This document shows, one piece after another, positions 40,894 through 52,254 of a stretch of DNA of 64,000 bases. Below the pieces are notes generated by a model. The model searched no databases and was not told where the DNA came from. It was given only the letters and a program-made list of their open reading frames with translations. Position 1 is the first letter of the stretch, and every line of letters starts with the position of its first letter. Origin of the DNA: Cannabis sativa (Eukaryota; Streptophyta; Magnoliopsida; Rosales; Cannabaceae); the NCBI RefSeq assembly GCF_029168945.1, contig NC_083603.1, positions 10,664,001 through 10,728,000 of the forward strand, read 5' to 3'. A program made the position numbers and the translations under genes.

Positions 40894-41607
40894 GCTAATT
40901 AGGATTTTTACCCCCTGAACTTTGACATGTACCAAATCATGCCCCTTGAACTTTTAGGTGGCGTTTGGTTGGAGGTAATGAAATGGAATGGAATGGAAAG
41001 GAAACAATTTTCATTCCATTCCTTTATTTGGTTGCATTTTAAAGTATTGGAATGGCATTCTAATGGAATGCTCTTTCCACCATTTTGGTGGAATGGCTAT
41101 TCCATTTTAAAAAGAAAGGAATGACCATTCCAATGTAACAAGAAAAAGAAATTTAATATGTTTTTATCAATTTTTTTTATGCATTTTAAATTTTATTCAA
41201 TTCCATTCCTATTCCTATTCCCATTCCCATTCCTATTCCTATATTTTCATTCCTCCCAACCAAACGCCTCCTAAGGTCGTTAAAAATGCCCCCTGAATTA
41301 TTGAGATTGTTGGATTTAAGGATTTTTTTTCTAATTTTAGTAAAAAAGTCTAACATTGATGAAAGTTCAGGGGACATAATTTAGTACATGTCAAAGTTCA
41401 AGGGACATAATTTGATAGATATCAAAGTCTTAGGAGCATGGTTTAGTACATAAACAATTACTGAAATAGTAAAATTGAATGAATTTAGACAAAAGTCCTT
41501 AAATCCAATAATCTCAATAGTTCAGACGACATTTTTAACGACCTTAAAAGTTCAAGAGATATAATTTGATACATGTCAAAGTTCAATAAACAAAAATCCT
41601 AATTAGC
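40894..41607. mobile_element. fold-back element with nested MITE
   Basis: The perfect terminal inverted repeat GCTAATTAGGATTTTT is at 40894-40909 and its inverse at 41592-41607. The arms extend about 160 bp each (for example GAACTTTGACATGTACC, then AAGGTCGTTAAAAATG). The left arm is interrupted by a 315-bp MITE (40957-41271); the right arm keeps the uninterrupted sequence. No coding capacity and no clear TSD. Confidence 0.8.
40957..41271. mobile_element. MITE with GGCGTTTGGTTGG ends, nested in fold-back arm
   Basis: The left end GGTGGCGTTTGGTTGG and the inverse of the right end, GGAGGCGTTTGGTTGG, differ at one base. The other arm of the host fold-back element shows the empty site (GAACTTTTAAGGTCG), from which a TA duplication is deduced (40955-40956, 41272-41273). 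The interior is rich in GGAAT/ATTCC repeats. The TTTGGTT ends resemble PIF/Harbinger-type MITEs, but a 2-bp TSD is not typical, so the superfamily is uncertain. Confidence 0.75.
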
Positions 41608-41811
41608 AATATTGTAAAATAATTACTTTTGCCACTTGCCGCTATTTTGTCATTCATATAATTTAACATAAAACTTTACTAACTGTTAGCTCATATCTTG
41701 AATTCATAAAATACATAATATATATAATTAAGATCATGCCTCGTTGTTAATATATAAATTTACTAAGCTTATTTATTTATTTTTTTTTTTTTTTGAAAGG
41801 GAAAAACTTTA

Positions 41812-44349
41812 TTAAGCAACACTAGGCTTATCTGCTAGTAAATTAGCAGCAGCACAAATGGGTAAACAATCAGTCCAAATAGTAAACTTTTGAGTCAACC
41901 GACTCCACTTAGCTAAACTATTAGCCACTTTATTACAATCTCTAGGAACAAATAAAAAATCAAGGGACTGAAAACAGTCTCTAAATTGAATAATATTCTG
42001 CACAATTTGACTCCATTCTGATTTGTTGGACGACTTCAGCTGGATATTGTGGATGATAGTTGCATTATCAGAGGCAACTTGAGCTTGTAGAATGGATCGG
42101 CTGAGAGCTAAACGAAGGCCTAGCAGGATGGCTGACGCTTCAGCCAACAAAACCGAACTGCAACCTTTCATAAATTTCGTTTCCGCCACCAGTAACGAAC
42201 CTTCCGAGTCTCTAATTACTGCACTAATACTATAACCAACCTGTCCAATACTCAGAGATGCATCAGTATTGATCATAAATGAATTTGGAGGAGGAGGATT
42301 CCATGACAGATTCGGCTTAGGAGCGGAGATTTGGGGAAGTTTCTGGTGTGAACCCAGATGCTCTTCAAGCAGATCGTGAGCCCAGGGAAGCCAAACATTA
42401 TCATTCAAAGGCTTATGTTGAAACATGAAAGCATTTCTTCTTTGCCAAACCAGCCAAGAATACCCAATGAACCAAATTAGATCCTTTGTTGGGATAAGAT
42501 CTTTTAACCACCAAAGGAAGTCGGCTGCATGATGGATGAGAGGGGGAAAATATTTCGAGAAACCGAGAACCTTCCATAATTTGAGAGACTTTGGGCACAA
42601 CCAAAGGGCGTGGCAAACATCCTCTTCTTGATGTTGACATAGATCACAATAAGTGTTTAAGGTCATACCTCTTTTAGTAAGCTCGAATTTTGTTGGAAGC
42701 CAATGATGGAACACCCGCCAAATGAAATTTTTCATTTTTGGCCTAAGGATAGACCCCCACACAAATTTCCACCACGCTTTGAGTTTGGAATTGTTTGAAC
42801 ATTCAGCAGCTATAGGATTGTTGAAGCGAAGTTTATAGCCACTAGCCACCGAATAATTACCATTAGAATTGGCATGCCAAGTAATCCAATCCGGTGTATT
42901 CATAGGGGGCTTAATTCCAAGGACCCAAGGAACATCATCTTGATGGAACCAACTAATTACTTCGTTGTCTTTCCAAGTTCCATTCGGCTTGAGGAGAGAA
43001 TTAATTGTTACATCTTGAGGGATTTGAATTTGAGTGCAAAGTTTGAAAGGATAACTTCTCGGGAGCCACACATCTTCATTCACTCTTATCGTATTACCAT
43101 CACCAATACACCATCTAACCCCTTTGATAAGAAGATCTCTTCCCCATAGTATACTACTCCAAATAGAGGACCCATAATGACCCAATTTGGCTTCAAAGAA
43201 ACTCACCGAAGGAAAGTAAAGGGCTTTGAGAATTTTTGACAGCAAACACTCCGGATTTGTTATAAGTTTCCACCCTTGTTTTGCCAAAAGTGCTTGGTTG
43301 AAATCTTCTAGGTCTCGAAAACCCATTCCTCCTTCCTCTTTCAATCGACAAAGCTTCTTCCAATTGCCCCAATGCAGCTTATGTTTGTTCTTTGTTGATC
43401 CCCACCAAAACCGAGCTATTAAACTTTCTATTTCATGAATTATTCCTTTGGTGATTCTAAAACAACTCATAACATAACAAGGAAGCGCTTGGATGACCGC
43501 TTTAATTAGAATTTCTTTCCCAGCTTGTGAAAAGAGACCCATTTTCCACCCTTGAAGTTTGGCTTCAACTTTATCTCTAATTTTGCCAAATACTTGTTTT
43601 TTATTCCTTCCCACAAAGGTAGGCATACCTAAGTACTTGGTATGATTTTTGCCAAGAGTGACTCCCAAATTAGATGCTAAAGCCGTGGCCATAGCATCAC
43701 TAATCTTCCCGCCAACACACATTTCAGTTTTGTCAAAGTTGATACATTGACCCGAGAGTTTCTCATATGTTGCCAAAACTTCCTTCAAGCTAGAGCTTTC
43801 TTCCATAGTTGCATCAAGAAATATCAAGCTGTCATCCGCAAACAGGAGATGGGACAACCTTTGTTCCATATTACCAAACCTCAACCCATGGATTTTCCCA
43901 GCTCTTTTCGCTTCAAAAATCAAACAAGAGAGACCTTCAGAACATAATAGAAATAGAAAAGGGGATAGTGGGTCACCTTGGCGAAGTCCACGTTTAGGAA
44001 TGAAGAAGCCTTTTATTGAACCGTTGATGAGGATAGAGAAGGAGACCGAACGAACACAGTTCGTAATCTTTATAATCCACTGATGATCAAAGCCCAGAGA
44101 AGTCATCATAGCTTCTAAAAAGTTCCATTCGACTCGGTCATAAGCCTTGGACATATCTAACTTTATCGCTATTTTTTTTCCATTTCCAAAGTGACCTTTC
44201 CTCTTACAATGAAGACTTTCAAAGCCGATGATAGCATTGTCTTGTATAATTCTACCACCAATAAAGGCACTTTGGTTTGCTGAAACTATGGCATCCAAAC
44301 AAGTTTTCATTCGGTTAGCAAGACATTTTGAGACAACTTTATATACCAC
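41812..44349 (-). pseudogene. L1 ORF2, RT to RNase H (845 codons open)
   Basis: A continuous reading frame from [15 protein letters not shown] through RT blocks [36 protein letters not shown] and [13 protein letters not shown] (catalytic DD, about 43860-43820). Then come [13 protein letters not shown], the C-terminal RT thumb, zf-RVT ([18 protein letters not shown], about 42650-42595) and RNase H (about 42280-41880). RNase H acids are in [20 protein letters not shown] and ASDNATII; the last block reads [14 protein letters not shown]. The upstream N-terminal part of ORF2 is in pieces, so I call a pseudogene although this part is intact. Confidence 0.92.
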
Positions 44350-45915
44350 ATTACAAAGGCTTATCGGACGATACTAGGTCATTTTTGTTGGCTCAGAAAT
44401 CTTTGGAATGAGGCAAATAAGAGTTTCATTAATGGGGCTGCAATCGGCATTGTTATTAAGAATGTCAAGACAAGCTGAAATTTCCTCTTTACCTACGGTA
44501 TCCAGTTCTTTTGGAAGAAAAGACCCGGTAGACCATCTTTTCTGAGGGCCTTCAAAGGGTGGATTTGGAACATGGCAGATTTCACTTCGTCACTAGTAAA
44601 TGGTTCCATCAACCTGATATTATCTTCTAGGCTCACTCGGTTTGGAACACATCGAGAAAGGGTCTCTTGAATCTCAACGCCCTCATTTGCTGAAGAAAAG
44701 AGCTTTTTGAAGTAAGAAATAGCAATGTTCTCTAAGTCTTCGTCTTTGGTCTTCCATTGTTGATGTTCGTCAAATAGGCCCTCTATTGTGTTTTTCTTGC
44801 GTCTATTGGAAGCTTTATAATGAAAAAACTTGGTGTTTCTATCCCCATGTTTTAACCAAAGTGCCCGGCTTCGTTGCTTCCAATAAATTTCTCTTTATTC
44901 CTCCACACAATTAAGATCATGCTCAAGCCGATTTTTAGTAATCCAATCTTCAATCTTAGTAGAATCTGCAATTCTTTCAATTTTCTCCTTGATTTCCTTT
45001 GATCGGGCCACCATTTCTATTTTCTGCTTCTTGTTCCACTTATTTAATCCAGTCCCACACGTATGTAAAAGCCGAAACAGTGTATGAACCGGCTGTAACA
45101 CCCTCTGCTGCCCCCAAGTTTCTGCTATAATCTTTTGACAATCCTCATTTTCCGCCCAAGCTTGTTCAAAATGAAATCTACTTCCCCATCTTTTAGTGAA
45201 CCCGAAATCATGAGACCCTAATTGTGCATGAATTAAAATAGGTCTATGATCCGAGTTCCACCAATTTAAAAGAGACACCTTATTCTTTTTGAACTTTCTT
45301 TTCCACATTTCATTACAAAGGATGCTGCCCAATTTTTCAAAAATAAGATTGGAAGTCCTTCCATTACACCAAGTATACTCTCCTCCTTCAGCCTTCAATT
45401 CGCTTAATAAACAATTAAAAATGGCTTGTCTGAAATTCCTCATCAAGTACTCCGCTTTAGGACCCCCCCCCCTTTCTTTTCTTTTTGATGAATGATTTCA
45501 TTAAAGTCCCCTCCACATATCCAAGCACACGAAAACATTGTTTTGAGCCGATTTAAAAGTTTCCAACTCTCCATTCGACCACGGGATCGGGGCTGCCATA
45601 GAAGCCCGTAAAACGCCAAGAGAAGCCAAGATCGTTCTCAACAAGAGCATCGATATGAGAGCTAGTATAGGACTTGATATGAACCGTATAATCTTTCGAC
45701 CAAAGGAGGGCCAAACCTCCACTCTTTCCTTTAGCATTCACCGAAAAGCAACCTTCAAAACCGAGTTGAATTCTAGTAAACTCCATGCGTGTACTATTCA
45801 ACCGAGTTTTCGACAAGAAAATCATCCCGGGATGATAATCCTTAACATGGGATTTTAAGGAATTTAAAGTCCAAGGGTTCCCAAGTCCTTGGACATTCCA
45901 AAATAAGGCCATCAT
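44350..45915 (-). pseudogene. L1 ORF2, endonuclease and linker, frameshifted
   Basis: The start at 45915, MMALFWNVQGLGNPWTLNSL, is six bases after the ORF1 stop. Endonuclease text includes GMIFLSKTRLNSTRMEF and SGGLALLWSKDY. A frameshift near 45555 precedes ICGGDFNEIIHQKE (catalytic Asp/Asn block, about 45520-45480). A 183-codon stretch follows (44895-45446) with WWNSDHRPILI (catalytic His) and a charged helical linker. A TAA near 44898 and further stops and frame breaks near 44510 and 44375 precede the intact RT half. Confidence 0.85.
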
Positions 45916-45920
45916 TGTTC

Positions 45921-47400
45921 TCAGCGACCCAGACTCGCTGAGTTCACCGCTTCCAAGTTCATAGCAAAGGTCAAACCCGCCATAGAAATTTCCTTTGGAA
46001 AATCCTCCTTTTCTGCTGCACCAAGAATCCTCACAGTAGCATCAATCGGGCTTTTTCTTTGGGTATTTTTTGTTCTTTTTGGGACAATTTTTCGCCTCTT
46101 AGAGGGTCCTTCCGTCTTGTTTATCGAAGCACCACCATTCTCATAAGTTATAGGGACATCTATAAGATTATTAGCACCATTAAAAGGGGAGTTAATCCAC
46201 TGCTCCTTGTGGGAAGGTGTCGATATAGCCGCTGTTGGTGCAGTAGCATCATGAAATGTAGTCACATCCTCATCTCGCCAAGAACCACTTCGCTTTGCCT
46301 TACTTGGTCCTTCCATCATGCTCTTCACTATAGATCCACTTTCCAATTTTGAATTACCAATTGAGATTACTTTCTCATTGGTTGTCGGATTCAAATAATC
46401 ATCACCAGAGACCACAGTTTTTCCTTTGTCCAAAGAATTCAGATTGTATACATTTGGTTGATGCAAGAAATTTCCACCATTATTCGGTTGTTGTCCAGTA
46501 ATCACTTCCTTTGTTGGCCTACTCCCAATATCAGTCCCGAGTTCTGGGGGGGTGGAATTGAAATTGGGGCTTCGTATTTCAGAGAAACCCGGAGGAGTGG
46601 AACTGCTGGTCTTTAATGGGTAGAACCCAGGCTTAGCCGAATCAGATTGAGCTCTTTTATCATCAACTTTCAGCCAAGAACCATATCCCGGCTTGACATT
46701 ACCCATGCCATCCTCAAAGCGCTTGATTGGTTCTGCATAAACCCGAGTATCATGGCCTATAAAACCACAATTAAAGCACATAAAGGGCAGACGGTCATAC
46801 CTGAACGGGAGCCATAGCTTGCAACCTTCGTTCGGAAATAGATATCCTGGGCAAATTGGTTTGTACAAATCGCACCAGACTTTAAATGTGAAAAAACCTT
46901 TGGTTGCAATCTTGGTTATATCCACTTTTTGAACTTCAATGAGATCCCCCGCAAAACTGGCTAATCGCTTCATATTGGCTTGCGTAATAGATCGAGTGGG
47001 TAGCTGAAGGACTCGCCCATTCAGAGGAAATTTTGTTAGAACCGCATTCCAATCCTTTGGGATTCCAGCAAATCTTTCCACAATTAGTAGGCCATTGTTG
47101 AGGAACCAAGGGTTCTTGGATAAAATTCTATTCAAATCTTGAGAGGATTTGAATGAGAAAACCAAGAACATAGAATCTTTAGTAGAAAGTTTGATTTCCA
47201 CCCCCCAATCTTTTTCAAAGATGCCCCAAACTCTTTCCAGAATGGTTTTAAGAAGAGGGTGATTCATGGGGCGGTTGGAGCAGAGGCGTCCCATAGCACA
47301 CAGTATTAGGATTAATCTCCCACCCCTCCTCGTCTAGCACCGTGAGGTTCGAAGTACGAGCAAGGAGATCTTCCATGGTTGAGTCCGGCGTTTCTGGCAT
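45921..47400 (-). pseudogene. L1 ORF1: DUF4283 and zinc-knuckle protein, one frameshift
   Basis: The likely start is ATG at 47400 (MPETPDSTMEDLLARTSN). A single frameshift near 47300 separates this N-terminus from a 457-codon open frame beginning MGRLCSNRPMNHPLL. That frame has the DUF4283 fold (VFSFKSSQDLNRILSKNPWF and LPTRSITQANMKRLASFAGD), a DUF4283-linked zinc-binding motif (FMCFNCGFIGHDTRVYAEP, about 46800-46740; the last Cys of the usual CCHC is not seen) and a Ser/Pro/Gly-rich C-terminal half. Family role: L1 RNA-binding protein. Only one indel separates it from a full-length protein of about 490 residues. Confidence 0.85.
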
Positions 47401-47459
47401 AACTTCAAGAAGGCTCTTCTCGAGAGAGAGAGAGCATAATATTAGTCTAACTTTTCAGT
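47401..47459 (-). other. short 5' UTR of L1 with CT tract
   Basis: 59 bases between the TSD and the first ATG of ORF1, containing a GAGAGAGA/CTCTCTCT run (47421-47434). The element may be slightly 5'-truncated. Confidence 0.45.
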
Positions 47460-47478
47460 ATTTACTAAGCTTATTTAT

Positions 47479-48345
47479 GTTTATTGAATGCAAAATAAGG
47501 TTAGAAACACATATGTATTAACACGCTTATAAATACATACTGTACTTTGTGTAGTAAAAATTAGTGTCACAATCACCTATTTATTTTGTTGTATTGAATA
47601 CCTTTTATGCATTTAAATTCCACATTGATGAGTCTTGTGTACATTCTAGCTACTTGCCATATATAAATTATAAAGGGATGATAAATTTGTAAAGACATAT
47701 ATTATTGGTAAAAGAAAATTGTAATTTTTCTCGAGAAAAAGAAAATGGTTTCTAGTATAGCATTACTAAGTGGAAGGGTAGGAAGTAAGCAATAAAGATG
47801 ATAAAAGAAGGGTAGTTTGGTAAAATGAGGGGAAGCAATGAAGGGATGAAGTAATGAAATATGAGGCAGAGGCATATATCTGAAAAAGTGTCAGGAAATT
47901 AAGAGGAGAGGTGTGGTGGGAACCTGCTTGATGGAACATGACAGGGGAGAAGCAACAACAAGTGGTGAGGGTTTTGTTTTTTCTTGTGTCAAATTCAATT
48001 CCCATTATATTTTCATCAAAAAGAAAATAAAAAATATATATATAAATTCAATTCCCATTATATACCCCTAAATATGATATATGCATGGTCCAACATATCT
48101 CAACTACCATTGTTTCTCATTTCATTTCATTCATTTCCCCCCTATTATTTCAATTATTCTTTTTCACTATCTCAGTCAAAACACCCTCACTCGCCAACAA
48201 CTAATAATAATAAATATATAAAAAAATAATCACAATAATAATAATAATAATAATAACATGATATGGGAAAATTTATATTAAAGGGATTATTGGTGTTCAA
48301 CTTTTTTTTTTTAATTTATTTAAAGTAATAATCGCATATATCTTA
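47479..48345. other. AT-rich intergenic sequence
   Basis: Includes a purine-rich block (47770-47960) whose short reading frames look like chance, and an (AAT)n run at 48234-48256. No gene seen. Confidence 0.55.
48234..48256. repeat. (AAT)n microsatellite
   Basis: About 7-8 AAT units. Confidence 0.9.
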
Positions 48346-48884
48346 TGTTAGACATTTTAGACACTTTAGTTGATAACTAATTTAATTATTTTGGCAATTA
48401 GTTACTTCGATTTTTTTTCTCATTTGGTACTTATTTGTAACGCCCTAAATAATTAGGCACGCTACTCAAGTTATTTACGAAACCCTAATCTCCTAAACGG
48501 GATTACTAATCAAAATAGCGCACAATTTAAACTTTTATAATAAACACAATGAAAATAAAACTTGTAATAATTTAAACTTTACAACAGTTGGGATCCCAAA
48601 AAAAAATATTTACAAACTTTATTACAAGTCTCTTTCAGTTAGCCGGCCTAAGCGGCAAAATAGAGTTTCAAAAATTCAACACTGGTAGACCCTTAACCTG
48701 CTTGGTCTGATATGGCCCGGACATGTACATTCTTCACCCAGCTCTTGTACTCATGGCTAATCAACTAAAGCCTTACCCTTTCCTACACAATAGAGCACCC
48801 GTGAGCCAAGCCCAACAAGACAGTATAAATCATAACAATAATAATATGCTCATCATGCTATTTACACAGTAATGCCATTCATAT

Positions 48885-49013
48885 ATGTGTGTCACAGACC
48901 TGTAGGTTACACTCACATGCCTATTTATGTCTACGTGGCGTAGACCTATGTGTTGCGCTCACACATCTATTTATATCTACGTGGCGTAGACCTACGTGTT
49001 GCTCTCACACGTC
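48885..49013. repeat. 46-bp tandem repeat in solo LTR
   Basis: CTACGTGGCGTAGACCTA occurs at 48931 and 48977 with matching flanks, plus a diverged partial unit beginning near 48893. Each unit holds the small palindrome TCTACGTGGCGTAGA. Confidence 0.85.
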
Positions 49014-49140
49014 TAAATACAATAAGACCTTAGAATGGTTCATCTCGGTTATGGTTACCGAGTCCAACCTGATTATGCCTTAAGCGCATAATCCCTAAAT
49101 CTCATTACATTTAACATGGCATGGAATTTACACACATATA

Positions 49141-49200
49141 TCACTAGGGTAATAACCCTAGGCCATCAACCGCTCGTATTAGGGTAATAACCCTAATCTC
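49141..49200. repeat. paired near-palindromes in solo LTR
   Basis: CTAGGGTAATAACCCTAG (49145-49162) and ATTAGGGTAATAACCCTAAT (49178-49197) are two short inverted repeats sharing the spacer AATA. They resemble telomere repeats only superficially. Confidence 0.7.
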
Positions 49201-49553
49201 GGTTACTAAACAATCATACATATCATTTTCAATATAACCGTCACTGCGCATACTCTACGTGCTAATCACTGTCTTACCTGTTGTGCCGCAATATCAGAGA
49301 TTCTGAATCCCCGGGATGCTCCTGATCAGGTGCCAGTAATCCTAGTCACACAATCCAGGATTTCACAAATAGGGTTAACCCCTGATTTCACATTCATAAA
49401 AATATTCACATGGCATTTAAAATTCAGATATTCAGATAGAGATCGAAAAGAGCTTTCCAACGGTATATAGAACTCCCAAATCGGAGTTTGAATCACAAAA
49501 TTATGGCTATTTGAAGTTTGCAAAAGGATCTGCCCAGAAAGAAATAGGCGCGT

Positions 49554-49579
49554 CGCGGCATGCTAAATACCATGCCGCG
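49554..49579. repeat. GC-rich inverted repeat in solo LTR
   Basis: CGCGGCATG (49554-49562) and CATGCCGCG (49571-49579) are perfect arms in otherwise AT-rich DNA. Confidence 0.8.
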
Positions 49580-51139
49580 GCACCTGGGTTCAAAACCTAG
49601 AAAACCAGCAATAAAACACGAAAATCAGCCCCAAAAACTCAACTAAACCATCCCAAATCACAACCAAACTTCTAAACCATCAAATAGGGTTGCTAACAGC
49701 TAATAGATGCTCAAATAAACATATTTCATGCATCAATTTTAATATTAAACCCCAATTTCAGATTACACAAAAATCTCATAACTAAGCTCTAAACCCACAA
49801 ACACTCAAGCTCAAGAGTTTGAGCTTCAAGCCAATATATTTCTAACATTTTCTAGCAGCAACAACCAAAAATAACAAGGATTTCAATCGAAAGAATACCC
49901 TAAAAATCCCTTCAAAGCTCCACAACATAAATCACAACAAGATTATAGAATTTGCACTTTAATTTATCTAAAAACAACACAATCTTTCCACACATGCATA
50001 AGCAAGAACATTTCAACTATTTCATGTTTTTCCACAAGAAATTCAGCAAGGAATTCATTTAAATTTAGTAGAGAAACTACCTCAACTTGTGCCAAAAGCA
50101 AACACCAAGCTTCCACCACAAATTTTACCAACAATCAAGCTAGACTTTCATCAATTTCAAGTTGAAAATAAGAGAGGGTTTGAGAGAGAGAGAGGGTCGG
50201 CCAAGAGGAAGCAATAGACCAGAATTTTCTAACTTCATTTACTCTCAAAATTCTACTTTTATTAAATTAAGAAAATAAAGGTCAAAAGACCATTTTGCCC
50301 TAGGGCCAAATATCATGCATAAACACTTTCAAGGGTATAATTATCATTTCATACACATTTAATTTCAAATAAATTTCAGATTATCAAATATCAAATAAAA
50401 TGCCAGCATTTAATCCTAAATTGCATTTCGTGCTCGAACCCCGTTCGGTCCAAAATACTCGGTTGTGACTATACCGCTCCAACCTGTCAGAACAGACCTG
50501 AAAAGACAACACAGGCATACTATATAATAATATAGTTCTATTAAGCATGTAATTAAATTAATTTCATCTTTTACCCTTCTCGGGTCATAATTACTAAAAT
50601 GTCCCTGGCTCACCAACGGGGTCTTACCATGTTATAAATCATATTAATTCACATATACTGAACTATATAATAATATAATTCCTTAATTATTCATAATTAT
50701 CTAATTAGGGTTTAGCTAATTCATTTCTTAATTCTAGGGTATTACACTATTAGTGTGTGTTAGTTTTATCAAGTCTGTTAATTAGTTAGAGGTGAACATC
50801 AGTTAGTCAAGTATGTTAGGTTCCTATCCTAACTGACTATGTTTGCCTATATATATATATGTTCAAGCACTTGTACCCAGCTAATTAATTCAATAATAAA
50901 GATCGAAACATTGTTCTTGTTCTATTTCTCTCATATGTTATCAGAAGTATTCTTGCCTACTGCTTCCAATGACAAGACCTTTAACTCGCTCCCAAGATGG
51001 CGGTCCTCCATCCACAGTCAGCAACCAAGCAACTGACATCACGTCCGATCCTCATGCTACTCCTAATCTCACTTCATTTCCTGTTCCTCACAGAAATTAA
51101 GCTTCCAGGCCTCAATCTCCACATAACTCGAAACCATAA

Positions 51140-52254
51140 ATGGTTCAATCACAGGATCAGTCCACCATTGTTGACGATCATCACACCACTGCTCCTCAAG
51201 CCAATCGTCCTGTCAATGACAATCTTTCTAGTCCCTTCTTTCTTAGCATTGGTGATCACCCTGGACTCATGCTTGTGTCCACCGTCCTCAATGACAACAA
51301 CTATCAATCCTGCAAAAGAGGAATCACAATGGTTCTGGTTGCCAAGAACAAGATTGCCTTCATCGACGACTCTCTTCCTCTGCCAGAAATTAGTAATCCC
51401 TATCTCAATTCTTGGCTTAGATGCAATAACCTGGTTATGTCATGGTTAGTCAACTCTGTTTCACAAGAAATTGCTCAAAGCATTATGTATTTTGATTTGG
51501 CCATTGACATGTGGAAGGACCTTGCTGAGAGATTTAACAAAGGCAATGGCCCTCAGATTTTTTAGTTACAAACTCAACTCACTCGATTACAACAAGGTGA
51601 CCAATCTGTATCTTCCTATTTCACTAAAATGAAATCCCCCTGGGATGAGTTGAAGGAATTTCAACCAGTCACTACCTGCACCTGTGGTGGAATGAAAATC
51701 TTTTTAGATTACTATAACCAGAATCAAGTGCTTCAATTCTTGACTGGTCTTAATGAATCTTTTGCTTCTGTTCGAGCTTAAATCTTGCTCAATGAACCAA
51801 TCCCCAATCTATCTCGTGTCTTTCCATGATTATACAAGAAGAACGTCAACGATCTCTTGGTTCTGCTGACACAATCCCTTTGGTTGTTGCTACTAGCTCA
51901 CTACCTACTAACCCTCCACGAGCCAAGAAACCTCATCCCTCATGCTCCAATTGTGGAAAATCAGGTCATTTGGTTGAAAAATGCTACTTCCTACACGGTT
52001 TTCCTCCTAGCTATGGGGACAAAAAGAGACAAGACAAAGGGAAAGCGAAGGCAAATCATGCCAGCACATCCAAGAATGATGCAGATGGACACTCAATTTC
52101 ATATGATCTATCAACACAATGTCAACACTTGATCTCTCTCCTCAGCCAGCAACTCAGCAACAGTTCTCCTCATGCTGATATTGCTGCCATGGCCCCTGCT
52201 GCTTCTAATCTTGCAGGTAAAAATCATTCTCATCTCCATTTACATGGATTTTAG
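51140..52254 (+). pseudogene. copia gag (capsid domain and zinc knuckle)
   Basis: Reads SSPFFLSIGDHPGLMLVSTV, LNDNNYQSCKRGITMVL and AIDMWKDLAERFNKGNG, then a TAG near 51563, LTRLQQGDQSVSSYFTKMK, a TAA near 51781 and a frameshift near 51820. The last part has zinc knuckle CSNCGKSGHLVEKC (about 51946-51987) followed by YFLHGFPPSYGDK, a phrase typical of this copia gag family. Gag would package the RNA. Two stops and one frameshift inactivate it. Confidence 0.85.

Larger units (their letters stand above)
41777..47459 (-). mobile_element. full-length L1 LINE with RNase H
   Basis: The perfect 19-bp TSD ATTTACTAAGCTTATTTAT is at 41758-41776 and 47460-47478. The poly(A) tail is the T-run about 41777-41794, so the element reads right to left. 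Order: short 5' UTR with a CT/GA repeat, ORF1 (47400-45921), ORF2 (45915-41812), tail. The perfect TSD and an 845-codon open stretch suggest a fairly recent insertion, though ORF1 and the first part of ORF2 carry frameshifts and stops. Confidence 0.95.
48436..50746 (-). mobile_element. solo LTR of a gypsy-type element
   Basis: A 2311-bp segment begins TGTAACGCCC and ends GGGTATTACA, flanked by TTATT (48431-48435) and CTATT (50747-50751), a 4/5 TSD. Read on the minus strand it starts TGTAATACCC and ends GGGCGTTACA, like the chromovirus LTR in this window (TGTAATG...CATTACA), and it has a CT-rich leader region near 50180-50210. No interior or partner LTR is present, so it is a recombination product. 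It contains several inverted repeats and a 46-bp tandem repeat. Confidence 0.75.

Noticed and set aside
49141..49200. Telomere-like TTAGGG/CCCTAA pieces
   Set aside because: Only isolated short palindromes within an LTR, not tandem TTTAGGG repeats.
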